Of a stretch of 64,000 nt of DNA, positions 33,804 to 44,970 are shown one piece after another. The translations under genes and the position numbers were made by a program. Positions within the stretch are counted from its first letter, which is position 1; each line of letters opens with the position of its first letter. Source of the DNA: Puccinia triticina (Eukaryota; Basidiomycota; Pucciniomycetes; Pucciniales; Pucciniaceae); the NCBI RefSeq assembly GCF_026914185.1, contig NC_070569.1, positions 186,001-250,000 of the forward strand, written 5' to 3'. The notes under the pieces are model-generated. The model did not search any database and was not told the DNA's origin. It saw only the letters and a program-made list of their open reading frames with translations.

Positions 33804-35221
33804 CGGACTTACTTCGCGCACTGCGGAAAACTCTTTGCGCACTGTGGGGGTCGTTGTCTCGACGTCCAGCCCCCAGTGCGCGCTTCTGCCACGGCTCTTC
33901 GCGCACTGCATTTTCCGCCAAAAAAACGGCTTGCATTTCTTGAGATATTTTTTGATTAATCAATAGAATGGCTTTTTATGATCCCCCTAAAAAATAATCA
34001 AGTCATTTAGGGGTCTCCTTGAGCCTAGAGAAAATTGACATGAAAAAATCATATTTTAACGCGGCAGGGACCTGTAATACCGCTTCCTGTGCCCCAGTAG
34101 CCCCAAAAATTTCACAGTATCATGGCACATGTGCAAATTCATGACCTGATAATTTTCAGAATTTTTCCCAGAGATATAAGGGGTGCGCGGCAGGCTTAGT
34201 AGGAAATTTACTGCTAACTGTATAGCTTTTTTGTTACACACCCAAACAGTCCCAAAATTTCAGAAATGTTTTCATTGTGGATATTCTCCGCGCCATAAAT
34301 TTCTTGGCAATAGTGTGTCATGATAACATGAGATGTAGTGCGGCGGGCTTAGTTGGAAAATGACTGCTAACTTATCTCATGTTTTAATGACACAATATTG
34401 CTAAGAGCTTTATGGCGCGGAGAATATGCAAAATTGAAACATTCCTGAAGATTTCAGACTGTTTCAGCGTGTAACAAAAAATCTATACATGTAGCCGCCA
34501 TTTTCCTACTAAGCCCGCCGCGCACCCCTTATATCTCATGTTATCATGACACACTATTGCCAAGAAATTTATGGCGCGGAGAATATCCACAATGAAAACA
34601 TTTCTGAAATTTTGCGACTGTTTGGGTGTGTAACAAAAAAGCTATACAGTTAGCAGTAAGTTTCCTACTAAGCCTGCTGCGCACCCCTTATATCTCATTT
34701 TATAATGACACACTATTGCTAGGAATTTCAGGGAATTAATTTGAAGCATATTTCTCTGTGCTCTCAAAATTTTGTACCTTTGTTGTGTGTAACAAAAAAG
34801 TTATACATATACGCAAAATAATAAACACAATACCTATTTGGGCTAAAGGAAAGCTGGTGAAAATTCTGAAAATTATCAGGTCATGAATTTGCACATGTAC
34901 CATGATACTGTGAAATTTTTGGGGCTACTGGGGCACAGGAAGCGGTATTACAGGTCCCTGCCGCGTTAAAATATGATTTTTTCATGTCAATTTTCTCTAG
35001 GCTCAAGGAGACCCCTAAATGACTTGATTATTTTTTAGGGGGATCATAAAAAGTCATTCTATTGATTCATCAAAAAATATCTCAAGAAATGCAAGCCGTT
35101 TTTTGGGGGGAATTCACAGTGCGCGAAGAGCCGTGGCGAAAGCGCGCACTGGGGGCGGGACGTCGAGACGACGACCCCCACAGTGCGCCAAGAGTTTCTC
35201 GCAGTGCGCGAAGTAAGTCCG
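33804..35221. mobile_element. Foldback DNA transposon with 360-bp terminal inverted repeats
   Basis: The ends read CGGACTTACTTCGCGCACTG on both sides (inverted) and the arms match over roughly 360 bases (33804-34163 and 34861-35221). Runs of eight to nine A flank both ends and could be the target duplication. The centre is built from repeated modules in alternating orientation: GGCGCGGAGAATAT, TGTCATGATAACATGAGAT and GTAACAAAAAAGCTATAC occur three or four times. No transposase, so non-autonomous. Superfamily not assignable. Confidence 0.8.
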
Positions 35222-35327
35222 AAAAAAAATTGAAGAGTTTTTTTTTTTTTTGACAAAAAATGACTTTGCAAAAATTTGGATCAGCCCATCTTGAGGATGC
35301 TAGGCTGTATTCTCAAATTTCCCCTAT

Positions 35328-36163
35328 CAACCAATCACACTGCAGGCATCTTGCTTTCGCTGCGGGCCGCAGTGACATCATGATGCTGCATATCAGAATG
35401 CAGCGACATCTGGCCGGCTGATTTGCCTTTGGACAGCCGGCCACCACAGTACATACATAACAACCTCTCAATGACCGGTCCTTGTGCCGGCCATCGAGAG
35501 GATTACACACTCTTCTCACTCCTCTTGGTGACCAGCTCATGGACCGGTCATCGGGAGGAGTCCACACTCCTCTTGATGCCAGCACACACCGGCGTCAAGA
35601 GGAGTACAGACACCTCTCGATGGCCGGCACAACGACAGGTCACCGAGAGGAGTACACACTCCTCTCAATGGCTGGCCGGAGGCCCGGTCATCGGGAGGAG
35701 TACATACACACTTCCCTCAATGGACGGCACAGACCGGGCATTGAGGTGCATGTACTCCTCTCAACGCCAGCCTGTGTTGGCATTGAGAGGAGTATGGATT
35801 CCTCCTCCCAATGAACGGTCCTTGTGCTGGTCATCAAGAGGAGTGTGGACTCCTCCCAATGACCAGTTGCTATGCTGGTCATCGAGAGGAGTGTGGACAA
35901 CTCTCAACGGCCGGCACAAGGACTCCTCCTGATGGCCGGTCCTTGGGCAAGCCATCGAGAGGACTGCGTACTCCTCTTGGTGACCAATTGTTGTGCCGGC
36001 CATCGAGAGGTGCGTTGTGTGTACATACCCCGGTGGCCGGCTGATGGACAGCCGGCCAAGTGTTGCTGCAATACTTGTTCCGCGGGGTTCGAATCCCCAC
36101 TGAATCGACAGATGTCGCTGCGGTCCGCAGCAACATCAAGATGCCCGCAGTGTCACCATTGGC
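35328..36163. mobile_element. Inverted-repeat element containing a hairpin array
   Basis: Outer inverted repeats: the left CCAATCACACTGCAGGCATC and, after it, CGCTGCGGGCCGCAGTGACATC; the right end matches inverted (36100-36163). Inner inverted blocks GGCCGGCTGAT and GGACAGCCGGCC occur near both ends (35412-35442 and 36034-36057). Between them lies the hairpin array. No gene. The GGGGTTCGAATCCCC at 36082-36097 resembles a tRNA T-arm but lacks a matching 5' half. Confidence 0.6.
35455..36020. repeat. Array of about ten imperfect hairpins
   Basis: Each unit is an inverted repeat with arms like CTCCTCTCRATGRCCGG and CCGGYCATCGAGAGGAG and a short loop. About ten units follow in a row, separated by GTACACA- or GTGTGGA-like spacers. 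All six frames stay partly open, so the predicted peptides are artefacts. The same unit type surrounds the gag-only element at 26-27.7 kb. Confidence 0.75.
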
Positions 36164-37967
36164 CTTTGGCCGAGTTGGAAGATGCGGTGCCTCTGAGCAT
36201 GGGCTGCTGATGGAACATGGGTTCAAGCCTTGCTACGAGGATTTTTTTGCGGCGTGCCAAGCGTCTCATGCCTGGACTCTCACGGCCTCTCACGGCAGAG
36301 GTGCAAGTACATGATCCCACGCACCCATCACATGGCGGGTAGCTCGACGGCTGATTGCCGATGGGGCTTCCCAAAAACATAATCTCACAAACTGGAGAGT
36401 TGCTGAGAGATTTGTTTGAACAAGGGCAGCCTGTTGACAACCCGCCCCTGCTGCCGTCAGATATGTGGCAGCGCTTGTGGTTGGCCCAACACTGTGGCTG
36501 CAAAACGCGACACCACAATGGCGGCCAGCAGGAATCGGGGAGGGTCAGGTTGCCGGCAAAAACAATCAGCAAACCAACGTCGGCGCACTCCTGTGGTGTA
36601 TGTAACGCAACTGCAGACTGACATGCCAGCTAGTGGAAATATTCAACTTGGTAGTGGAAAAATGTATGTATTGTCTTTCCCGAAATTCTTGGACATTCCA
36701 CTCATCTATTCCTCTCTGGGATCCCATATTTTTTTTCCCCCTGGGTTTTGTCTGCAGAGTGCCGTGCAACATTAATTTATGCATTCCTTTTTTTCATGCC
36801 ACTTTTTCTATGTGTGTGACTCTCAATGCATAGCTCCAAGCTGCTCCAAGCTTGCCAGAGCCTATCCTCTGAACCTTATTCTTTTTTCCTCCCAAGCACT
36901 GTCAACCATATTGCCTCCCCTCCCCAGCCCCCCCATCATATACCCAACCTACCGGAACCGATGGCATCCCTTCAACCCATCCTTTATTAGTCCAACTGGT
37001 CACTGTCCGATCTCTCCAGACAAAGCCAACCTCGAATCCATACTCGCTGGTCACTGTCCTCTCTTCTGCTGGTCGGCTGTTTTTTCTGTTATTGGTCTGG
37101 TGTTTCCTCTGTTATTGGTCTGCTGTCTTCTCTGTTATCAGTCTTTTTTTGCTCTGTTATCGGTCTCTGTCTCTGTTAAGGGTCTTTCTGTTGTCAGTCT
37201 CAGTCTCTGTTATTGTTTGGTCTGTTATTTTTCTCTGTCTCTGTTATTGGTCTCTCAGTTATTGGTCTGCTGTTTAGTGTGTTGTTGGTCTGTGTCTCTT
37301 GACCTTGTATTAATACTCGGGCTGATTTCCATCTCTTCATCTTTTTTGTTGGTCTGCTGTCTTTTTCCCTGCTTTCCCTTTTATTCTCGGCTGTGCAGAA
37401 CCAAGCTTTCCCTTTCATTCTTGGCTGTGCTGAACCAAGCAGCCCACTGCTTCTCCTTTGTCAATTTTTCCTTATGTGCCCTAAAAGTCCCCGGAATCAA
37501 TACTTGTGCCTGAATGTGAAGTAACAATACACAAGAAGTCATTTACTCTGACCTCAGAGGTCCTGATACTCTATCTGAGTGCCAAAGTCGTGAAACTCAA
37601 GCCGGACAGGCTCCGAGTTTGAGAAACAAGGCAGATGGCCGATTCCCATGTCTTTCATGGAGCCGGAAGGCCTCTGAGTACAAGAAATCAAACAAGGCAG
37701 ATGACCAGATCAAGGTTTGATTAATTCCGACGGTCTCTAAGCAAAAGAGACAACACAAATGATCATTTCAGTCAATTGAAACAGTCTAAGCTCAAGAGAC
37801 AAGCTCAATTCAATCCGTGTACATAGCAAGTTCAATGTGTATATCATTCAAGCACAAGAATCAGAGAGATAACAAGAGGGGTTTTTGGTGGTTCATGTAC
37901 GGAAATAGATTGGTTCAGGAGACACAGACAGGGCACATAGTCAGATCAAAACAAAAAATTTGATGAG
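36164..37967. other. No gene seen; includes a CTGTTATTGGTCT minisatellite
   Basis: No supported gene. At 37075-37290 a 10-13 base unit (CTGTTATTGGTCT) repeats about fifteen times with variation, giving a hydrophobic but meaningless 244-residue frame. The rest (37500-37960) is unremarkable. Confidence 0.5.
37075..37290. repeat. CTGTTATTGGTCT minisatellite
   Basis: Degenerate tandem array of CTGTTATTGGTCT and TCTGTTATCAGTC variants. Confidence 0.75.
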
Positions 37968-39060
37968 CTACTCAATGCTAGTTTTTTTGATTGCTGGGGA
38001 TTGGGCAGTCATAGCCAGTGTGGCGGTAGAGCTCTCAGCACAAGGCGGAATAACAGTATGAGTGGTTTGACAAATCACCCAAGTCGGATCGGTGGCATTG
38101 ACAAGGGCTTGAGTGCGGCAAAGGTTACTCTTGACTTGAGAGAAACAGACTTCAATCGGATTCAATTCCAGACAGTACAGTGTAAGACTCAAAAGTGTTC
38201 CTGAGAACCTTTTGCTGACTGGAGAAGGGGATGATGGAGGTGCAAACTCTGCCCTTCTATACTATCAGATAACAAGACCCACCAATGTAAGCTTGGCAAG
38301 TTTTAATGAAATGATAGGATTGGTTGGTTCAAGATGAGCTTGTTGATGACACTGAATAATTTGTTGATATTGTTATTGTAAGGGTTGTTTATGTATGTAG
38401 GTTGTTAAGTATATATAAGGTTGTTTATGTAAATTTTGGGGTGACTGTAATTGGTAAGTAGTGAACTGAGGGAAAGACGACTGGGGGGGAAGAGAGCTCC
38501 TTATATAGACAAATGTGAGGTAATTTAGCTACAAGGAAGCCCTGTATGAGGGATTTTAGCTGCAGGGAAACTGAATGAGTGACTATGATTGGTCAGAACA
38601 TGAGGGATTTAATGTGGTACTTCTATGATGTCACCTGCAGCTGTCAGTTGTGAAAATTCACTAATTTAGAATGTATGTACATACTATGCAGTATAAATGA
38701 GTATGTGTAGCTGTCCAGCAGGTGGGTTGTGTATGTAAACGTGAGGTTGTAATAGGAGGTGAGGTGTATATGTAGCTTGGAATGTAACTCTTAGTCCTGT
38801 AGAGTCCCGTCCTTGCGCCATAGTCCGTGATTTCTAATGAATGTTATGTAAAGAAAAGAAAACAAAGAATTTTTTTATTTTTGATGTAGTGGAACCTTTC
38901 CGTCTACCACAACAGGGGGAGATAAACAAGTTTGACACCTGCCTGAAGGCAGAGTCTGGCAACCCTTGGTCGTTGATGAATCTTGGCATTGTCCATGACA
39001 AAAATGGACTTGACAGTGGGGTAAGGGTTCATGCGAGGTAACTACGAGAAAAACTAGATA
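37968..39060 (-). pseudogene. DDE_3 (Tc1/mariner-like) transposase remnant split by an LTR
   Basis: On the minus strand 39056-38912 reads through VKSIFVMDNAKIHQ and VKLVYLP, and after the solo LTR 38180-37968 continues with LELNPIEVCFSQVKSNL and an ALVNATDPTWVICQTTHT segment. VMDNAxIH and LNPIE are the second and third catalytic regions of DDE_3 transposases. The N-terminal half is not confidently traceable; 39061-39519 may contain decayed parts (a SNHGECACRVS stretch on the minus strand). Not functional. Confidence 0.7.
38181..38911 (-). mobile_element. Solo gypsy-type LTR in the DDE_3 remnant
   Basis: On the minus strand starts TGTGGTAGACGG and ends GAGTCTTACA. It is flanked by ACAG (38177-38180 and 38912-38915 on the plus strand), a 4-bp duplication; removing it rejoins the transposase frame. 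It contains the LTR-typical CTATATAAGGAGCTCTC core and AAATCCCTCA repeats also seen in the two LTRs at 39520 and 42680. Confidence 0.8.
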
Positions 39061-39519
39061 TTAATTGACTTCAAATGCTAGTGACAGTGGTTCAAAGCCA
39101 AGCTTGCCAATTTCCACTTCAAAAAGTGTTCAAAATCACAGGCTTTAAAGGTGTGTTCTGCCACGCTCAACGCCAAAACTCCGTCCTAGCTGATTGCCGG
39201 AATCAAGCTGTAGTGTGATGGATTTGTGTCGAGCTGGTAACAAGAAGCTTGAGTACCTTTTCCGGACCAGGAAAAGCTTTGGAGCAAGTCGCGAGAAAAA
39301 ATTGCTGACTCATCTCAAAGAAAAAGCAGTCCAGTCAGAACAACTGCAAAAGGTTATTGTAGTTGAGCAACACTGACCAGTAAAGACAAGAAACTCGGCA
39401 GGCACATTCTCCATGGTTGCTATCCATCAAAATTTCGCAGATTGAAGGCTCGTATCTTCGGAACACCATGATGAGGGCTAGGCAATAAATTGGGGTAATC
39501 AAAAACTGGAGGGGGCCGG

Positions 39520-40187
39520 TGTGGTATACAAAATGGGAAAAAATCAAAAAAATTTCTCTCATTTGCGTAATTAGTCATAGAATGCCTCATGGTACGACCA
39601 TATGGACCCCAGAAATGGAACCTACGGCCAAATTACCCCCTAGTCTCCACTGAAAGTGTAACTGTAGCCCCACTGCACTGGAAGTTAGACCCTCCGGACA
39701 ACCTGTAGCACCCTGTTGACCCCTGTCACGCACCTCAAGCCACCTTTCCCTACTCCATGGTATCTCCACTGCATATATTATTTTGCCTTTGTTTTCTATC
39801 TGCATGAAATCATCCAGCACTGCCACTGCAGTCTGTGCCATTGTTCTCCGCATTCTAGAACTTTCACCTCCACTTTTGTTTGGTTTTATTGCAGCACATG
39901 CCATTGTTCCCTGCATCATGCATGCACTCCTTGCATAAATTGTACACAGCCCAGGCCAGCTAAAATCCCTCACTGGGGCTGCCCTGGAGCTAAAATCCCT
40001 CACATTTGTCTATATAAGGAGCTCTCTCCCCCTCATTTGTAGCTCCTCAGTTTATTACGGACAAGTGATTCACTCACCACCTTGTACAACTTACGACTAC
40101 ACTCATAACAACCTTACATATCAATAACAACTCTTTATACGGTGTCTCGAACAGACGCATCTTGAGCATTCACTCCTATCACCTAAT

Positions 40188-40221
<34 letters not shown>

Positions 40222-40311
40222 AGCTGGTAGTATAGAAGGGCAGAGCTTGCAACTCCTTCATCCCCTTCTCCATTCAGCAAAAGGGTTTCACAACCACTTT
40301 TGAGTCTTACA
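39520..40311 (+). mobile_element. Solo gypsy-type LTR, CCGG target site
   Basis: 792 bp, starts TGTGGTATACAAAATGG and ends TTTTGAGTCTTACA. CCGG directly precedes (39516-39519) and follows (40312-40315) it. A core promoter region, CTATATAAGGAGCTCTC, lies at about 40010. The 138-residue minus ORF inside is incidental. Confidence 0.78.
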
Positions 40312-40326
40312 CCGGTGGGGAGGGAA

Positions 40327-40594
40327 CAGGACCCTGGCAAGCGCAGCCAGAGGGTACTCATGAAAATGTATGAATGCTTCAAGCCACTTTGGCTCACAAC
40401 CAAACATGATAAATGTATTCTGAAAAGATGGGCACATGTACGCTTAAAGGGAGAATAATGTACTGTTAATTTCTCCTCAAAATGTGGTAAATGTTGGCAA
40501 GAAAAGCCAAAAATATCTTTTAAAAATGTATGAATCCCACGATTTTTGAATTGATTTTCATGAGTACCCTCTGGCCGCGCTTGCCAGGTTCCTG
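40327..40594. repeat. 268-bp MITE-like inverted repeat
   Basis: CAGGACCCTGGCAAGCGC and the inverted CAGGAACCTGGCAAGCGC form the ends, with about 40 bases of similarity per arm including GAGGGTACTCATGAAAAT. hAT-like CAGG ends, but no matching 8-bp duplication is visible. Confidence 0.5.
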
Positions 40595-40860
40595 AGGAAA
40601 CGGTTCTGCCGCCGATAGTGGGAAAGGAATCGGAGTCCAAGGGGGTGGGAGAGGTGGGAGATATTGGCTCATGTGGTCACATCGTGCGATCTTCTGGTAG
40701 TGTGGGAGACAACTAGGCTGGGATACTTGGCGGGCAGAAACACTTGGACAGGACAAAACCCTGGTGGCTCATGTCAGTTAAATCCATACTTGAGCTCGCG
40801 ATGCTTCCAAGATTAACAGGAAAGACAATACATATAAAGGCCACGGAAACTGCACGATAC

Positions 40861-40942
40861 CGAACTTAACACAGTCCCTCCAAGGAGGTCGCACGAAGGA
40901 GAGCCCTTTGGGCCCCCTTGGAGGGACTTTGATAAGTTCGGC
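40861..40942. repeat. 82-bp hairpin
   Basis: CCGAACTTA plus ACAGTCCCTCCAAGG pair with CCTTGGAGGGACT plus TAAGTTCGG across a 30-base loop. It is followed by a tandem duplication of about 60 bp (40944-41003 and 41038-41107, sharing GTCAGCTCTCCAYGTGTTGATCC). No gene. Confidence 0.55.
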
Positions 40943-41107
40943 ACAATACAGTCCGGCGGCGGTCAGCTCTCCATGTGTTGATCCCGGGTGTCCAATCTTG
41001 GTTGCATTGCTAAATAAGGTTGACTAACCTGCACCGGCACGGTACAGTCCGGCAGTGGTCAGCTCTCCACGTGTTGATCCCTGTTGATCCCGGGTGTCCA
41101 ATCTCGG

Positions 41108-42679
41108 TGAGGAAAGAGAGAGGATCTGAGAGGATCCCAGGCGTGCAAGAGATAGAATGTATGTGCCAGGCAGTGACAGGGTTAGGGTTCTGACCTGTCA
41201 CTGACGGAGGCTAACAAGTACTATACACGATGTGTAAGTATGTACATAGATAAACACTAAAGTTTACATGAGTGTACATATGGCCGCATTTGGCAGCACT
41301 ATATGAAGCGCATAATAACCTATGCAAAGTGTATGCAAAGGTGCAATTATTACACTGCAAAGATTACTACACCTTCATGACGCTGGCATTTGTCTACCAG
41401 CGTCATAATCTAACCCTCCAGTCACCAAACAACGAGTAACTTGGGAAACTACAATGAGCTTGGCGGGGGGTGGGGGGGGGACTCCCTCCTTACAGTAATC
41501 CGTAATGTGTATAGTCCGTAGAAATTCATAAGATGAAATAGTGAGAGAAAAAGTCCCTATTCCTCCACTCCCTCCACCCGCACAACTCTGCTCCCAGCCA
41601 AAATTGCTGTGAGAATAAAGGTTGGTTGGTGGGTAGAAAAGTCCACTAGCCGCCTTCTTCAAGAATATATGTGTCTGGGCTGAATGATTATTGGTGTCTT
41701 GGCTCTGCACTGCTACTTTCCGCTAGCCTTCAGCGCTCCTCAACCAGCCTGATCTATAGCGTAATAATCCGCAAGTGAATAAATTTTCGCACTCCGCAAG
41801 TAATCTCCGTAAGCAAAAAAGATAAGGTCATGTAAAACTCTTCTAATACTCTAGTACGTCCGTAAGTGTAAGTACAATGATGAGTAGTAAGTAAGATGAT
41901 GGAAAAGAAAAAGAGAAGAGAAATGGTGAACCTCCACCCCCCAGCTTCCTTCCCTCCACACAATTCACCGTTCCCACCCGACCCCTCAGATCCAACACTT
42001 TCCCGCACTAGTCCGTCAGCTCCACCCGCTTTCCCGCACATGATTTTTCCAGACTCTGCTCCTCTCTGACGCTTGACCTCCCAGGCCCTCTGTCCCCGTC
42101 AGTCAGTCTCTTGCCACCGCCTCCGCCCCAGTTCCACCCGCTTTGGCTGCCTTGGCTCACCTGCTGAAGCGCCACGGCTACAAGTCCACAAGTGTAGTCC
42201 GCCGCAGTCCAGCCCTGTCTTTCTTCTCCGGTCCAACTATCCAATCTGCAATCTGTGCATTCCATAAGATTTCTTAGCGTGCTTTCTGACATCATCCTCA
42301 GTCCTTATGTCACCGGAATGCACTCTGCACTCAGCTGCTCTGTGCATTCCTGCCTGGGCTATCTCCAAGTGGACATTCTACCACACCTGCCTATATAAAT
42401 CACCACATTGCCCACGTAATTCCTTTCCCGCACTTGCCAAACTCCGCATGCATCACTTCCCAGCCTAGTACCTTTCCAAAATCTGTTCTTCCACAACCTC
42501 TTACTAGCCTTTGATCCCAGTCTCTACCTGGCCCGTCCGCCCCAATGGCATCCGCTTCCCTTGGTGCCGGTCCACATTATTCAGTCCATCCAAAAATTCC
42601 CGCCAAAGTCCTACTCCAACCCTTCCGCTAAGTCCACGCGTCCAGATTGTGTCTCAAACCCAGGTTCCCTTGTCCCCGA
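41108..42679. other. No gene seen; pyrimidine-rich repeat DNA
   Basis: No coding region supported. The part at 41950-42270 resembles the C-rich dispersed repeats at 16481 and 47560. A CCTATATAAATCACCACA motif at about 42390 also occurs at 45170, each preceded by GACATTCTA; these look like promoter parts of another LTR family whose limits could not be fixed. Confidence 0.4.
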
Positions 42680-42822
42680 TGTGGTATGATTTATGGTTAC
42701 CCATCTAGCCCATTTCAAAATTTTCCATTTTCTCATATGTACACTCACAAATCACCCATTACGGCGGCACCACCGGATTCTACGGCTAAAACTACACATG
42801 ACACCATGGACAACACACCTTA

Positions 42823-43134
42823 AAGCATTCACATTTGTTTGCTAAGTTTTTGGGTTAAACAAGCCTGGGTTTGTGGGCAGGTTAGCTGACGAGGTTGCCT
42901 TCAAGTGGGCAAACACATTTGTTTGGTCAGATTCATGCTAAAGTGCGCTGAAATGAGTTGCAGACCGCGCTAGCCTGAGGCTAGATTTCAGGTTAAGGCT
43001 TGCTAAATTTAGCTGAACTTAGCCTGAAATCAAACCTGAGGCTTGTTGACCCTTGGTTAGCCCGGACCAATGTGATTGCCACTTGGGTTAAGTTGCCCAA
43101 AATTGTCAACTTAACCCAACAAATGTGAATGCTC
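42823..43134. mobile_element. Harbinger/Tourist-type MITE, TSD TTA
   Basis: 312 bp with inverted ends RAGCATTCACATTTGTTKG followed by a GGGTTAA motif. Flanked by TTA at 42820-42822 and 43135-43137, the 3-bp target typical of PIF/Harbinger. Internal GCTTGCTAAATTTAGC-like palindromes, no ORF. Confidence 0.7.
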
Positions 43135-43365
43135 TTACACCCCTCTGGATCAAAAGATACAACCCCTTCAAGATACCATCAGTTAGTTTCATACACACAA
43201 AACACTGCACTCAGGTCATGTAATCCATTACATGAACCACACTTAACCAGGACCATGTAATCTGTTACATGGACCACTCTGACAACTTGTCTACCCTTTA
43301 CATATACATTGCATCATCAGCTGCACTCATTACATCATGCAGTGTCATGCACACTAGGTGCAGGC

Positions 43366-43425
43366 TTATGCAGTCTTATGCAGGCTTATGCAGTCTTATG
43401 CAGTCTTATGCAGGCGCATGCAGAC
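43366..43425. repeat. CTTATGCAGT microsatellite
   Basis: Six tandem 10-base units alternating CTTATGCAGT and CTTATGCAGG. Confidence 0.85.
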
Positions 43426-43740
43426 TAGTGTAACATGGGCTGCAGTCTGACAGATGATAGATGACATCATGCAGGTGTCAAGCTAGCAAAAACACCTCAT
43501 GCAGCTTGCACATGACATCATTTGACATTTCAAGCTAGCTAAATTCCTTTGCATGACATAATTTGACAGCAGGTGACAGACAGGGCAGTACAGATGATCA
43601 GATGACCCAATGAAATCATACGTCAATGACATCATAGGCCAAACTCAAACCTCTCACCAGCTAAATTCCCTCATCATTACATCATGTGACCTGTCAATCG
43701 GGCTAAATTCCCTCATCTGAGCTGTAGCACCAGCCAAAAC

Positions 43741-44412
43741 CAGGGCATAGCACAGTGGTATTCAACACATTTTTTGGGCCCCTCAAATACTGATTTGTCG
43801 AATATTTGAGTATTTGGAGATATTCAACGGAAAAACTTCCAAAATACATTAAAAACACCAAAAAATTACGTTTTTTGTGTTTTGGACTTATTTTGGCCCA
43901 TTTCTGGGCCATATAATTTTGAGGGGGTCATCCATCAAAAATATCATGGTGCCAAAGGCGCTTATAATATTTCCAGAGGAATATCTCATAATGGCAGATG
44001 CACTATTCAGAGTGCCAGACACACTTTTGATAGTGCCAGACGCACTTTTCATAGTTGCGGACACACTTTTGATAGTGGCAGATGCACTTTTCAAAGTGGC
44101 GGACGCACTTTTCATAGTGGCAGACGCACTTTTTGCAGTGGCGGACGCACTTTTCATAGTGGCAGACGCACTTTTTGTAGTGGCGGACGCACTTTTCAAA
44201 GTGCCAGAGGCAAGGGGTTGGTAGAGGACCTGTGCAAACTCATCTGGGGCCTTTGGGCCCCAGAGAGGCTTCCATTGGCCCTCTATGCGCGCCTTTGAGG
44301 CATTATTTGAATTTTTTCCAATATTCAAGCTTAAATTTGCCCAGGCATTATTCGACTTGAATAATTTAGATATGAATACTCGAATCAATTTGATTTGATG
44401 TGCTATGCCCTG
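43741..44412. mobile_element. hAT-type MITE with 8-bp TSD and internal minisatellite
   Basis: 672 bp with terminal inverted repeats CAGGGCATAGCACA and a perfect 8-bp target duplication GCCAAAAC (43733-43740 and 44413-44420). Short CAGGG ends and 8-bp duplications are hallmarks of hAT. The core is a 21-bp minisatellite. The three long frames across it are repeat artefacts. Confidence 0.85.
43990..44215. repeat. 21-bp minisatellite, GCACTTTTCATAGTGGCAGAC
   Basis: About ten units inside the hAT MITE; each contains a near-palindrome CACTTTTNATAGTG. Because 21 is divisible by three, every frame repeats as heptads and no stop appears, giving false ORFs on both strands. Confidence 0.85.
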
Positions 44413-44970
44413 GCCAAAACCCCTCATTTGACAGCTCAGGGCAGCTAAAATCCCTCATTCCTTGGTTGCCCTGGAGCTAAAATCCCTCACTCTTTTCTAT
44501 TTAAGGAGGCTCTCCTCCCCCCCCCATTGTAATTTCTCTCAGCAAACTACTTGCACTCAACTTACCCCATAACAGTACAACACTTGCTCACTCTACAGTA
44601 TTAGCCCCCACTATATTGTGGTTTTACCATTATTACATAACAATTACATACAAATCACAACTCTATTACATCACTCACTCATTGTTAGCTCCTCTGTCAG
44701 GGTGTTCCACAACCACCTTTGCGGCAACACACGGACCATATCAACTTACAACTCACTCAGCACCAGTTAAATCACCCATATTTCCTAAGCCACCTGTTAG
44801 ATGTATGCTATCTTTTGATACACCTCCACTATCACTACATAAACCTTCCAATCATAGATTGGGGGCTTGTTTTAGTGTCTAGTGACCCAGGAAAGTCAGA
44901 GGTTCCCTCATACATCCCTTTCCGCACTCAGCAAAAGGTTCTAGGGGAACACTTTTGAGCTTTACACCGG

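Larger units (their letters stand above)
42680..44966 (+). mobile_element. Gypsy-type LTR carrying two nested MITEs
   Basis: Starts TGTGGTATGATTTATGG, close to the LTR at 39520, and ends TTTTGAGCTTTACA before CCGG (44967-44970). The left flank is CCGA, so the 4-bp duplication is imperfect. The end region shares CAGCAAAAGGTT and ACACTTTTGAG with the other LTRs, and GGAGCTAAAATCCCTCA recurs. A Harbinger-type MITE, a 10-bp microsatellite and a hAT MITE lie inside. The left limit is less certain than the right. Confidence 0.5.

Noticed and set aside
33435..33959. 174-residue plus-strand ORF before the foldback element
   Set aside because: Crosses a GC-rich tandem repeat and the foldback terminal repeat; composition only.
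35455..36020. CRISPR-like array of direct repeats
   Set aside because: Units are hairpins with variable spacers inside a eukaryotic repeat element; no cas genes and introns elsewhere show a fungal genome.
36075..36110. tRNA gene suggested by GGGGTTCGAATCCCC
   Set aside because: Only the T-arm is present; no A box, no pairing acceptor stem and a poor anticodon loop upstream.
36779..37513. 244-residue hydrophobic ORF as a membrane protein
   Set aside because: It runs through a CTGTTATTGGTCT minisatellite; the Leu/Val/Ser pattern is repeat-derived.
43877..44427. ORFs of 115-179 residues in three frames
   Set aside because: Open because of a 21-bp minisatellite inside a MITE; no domain.
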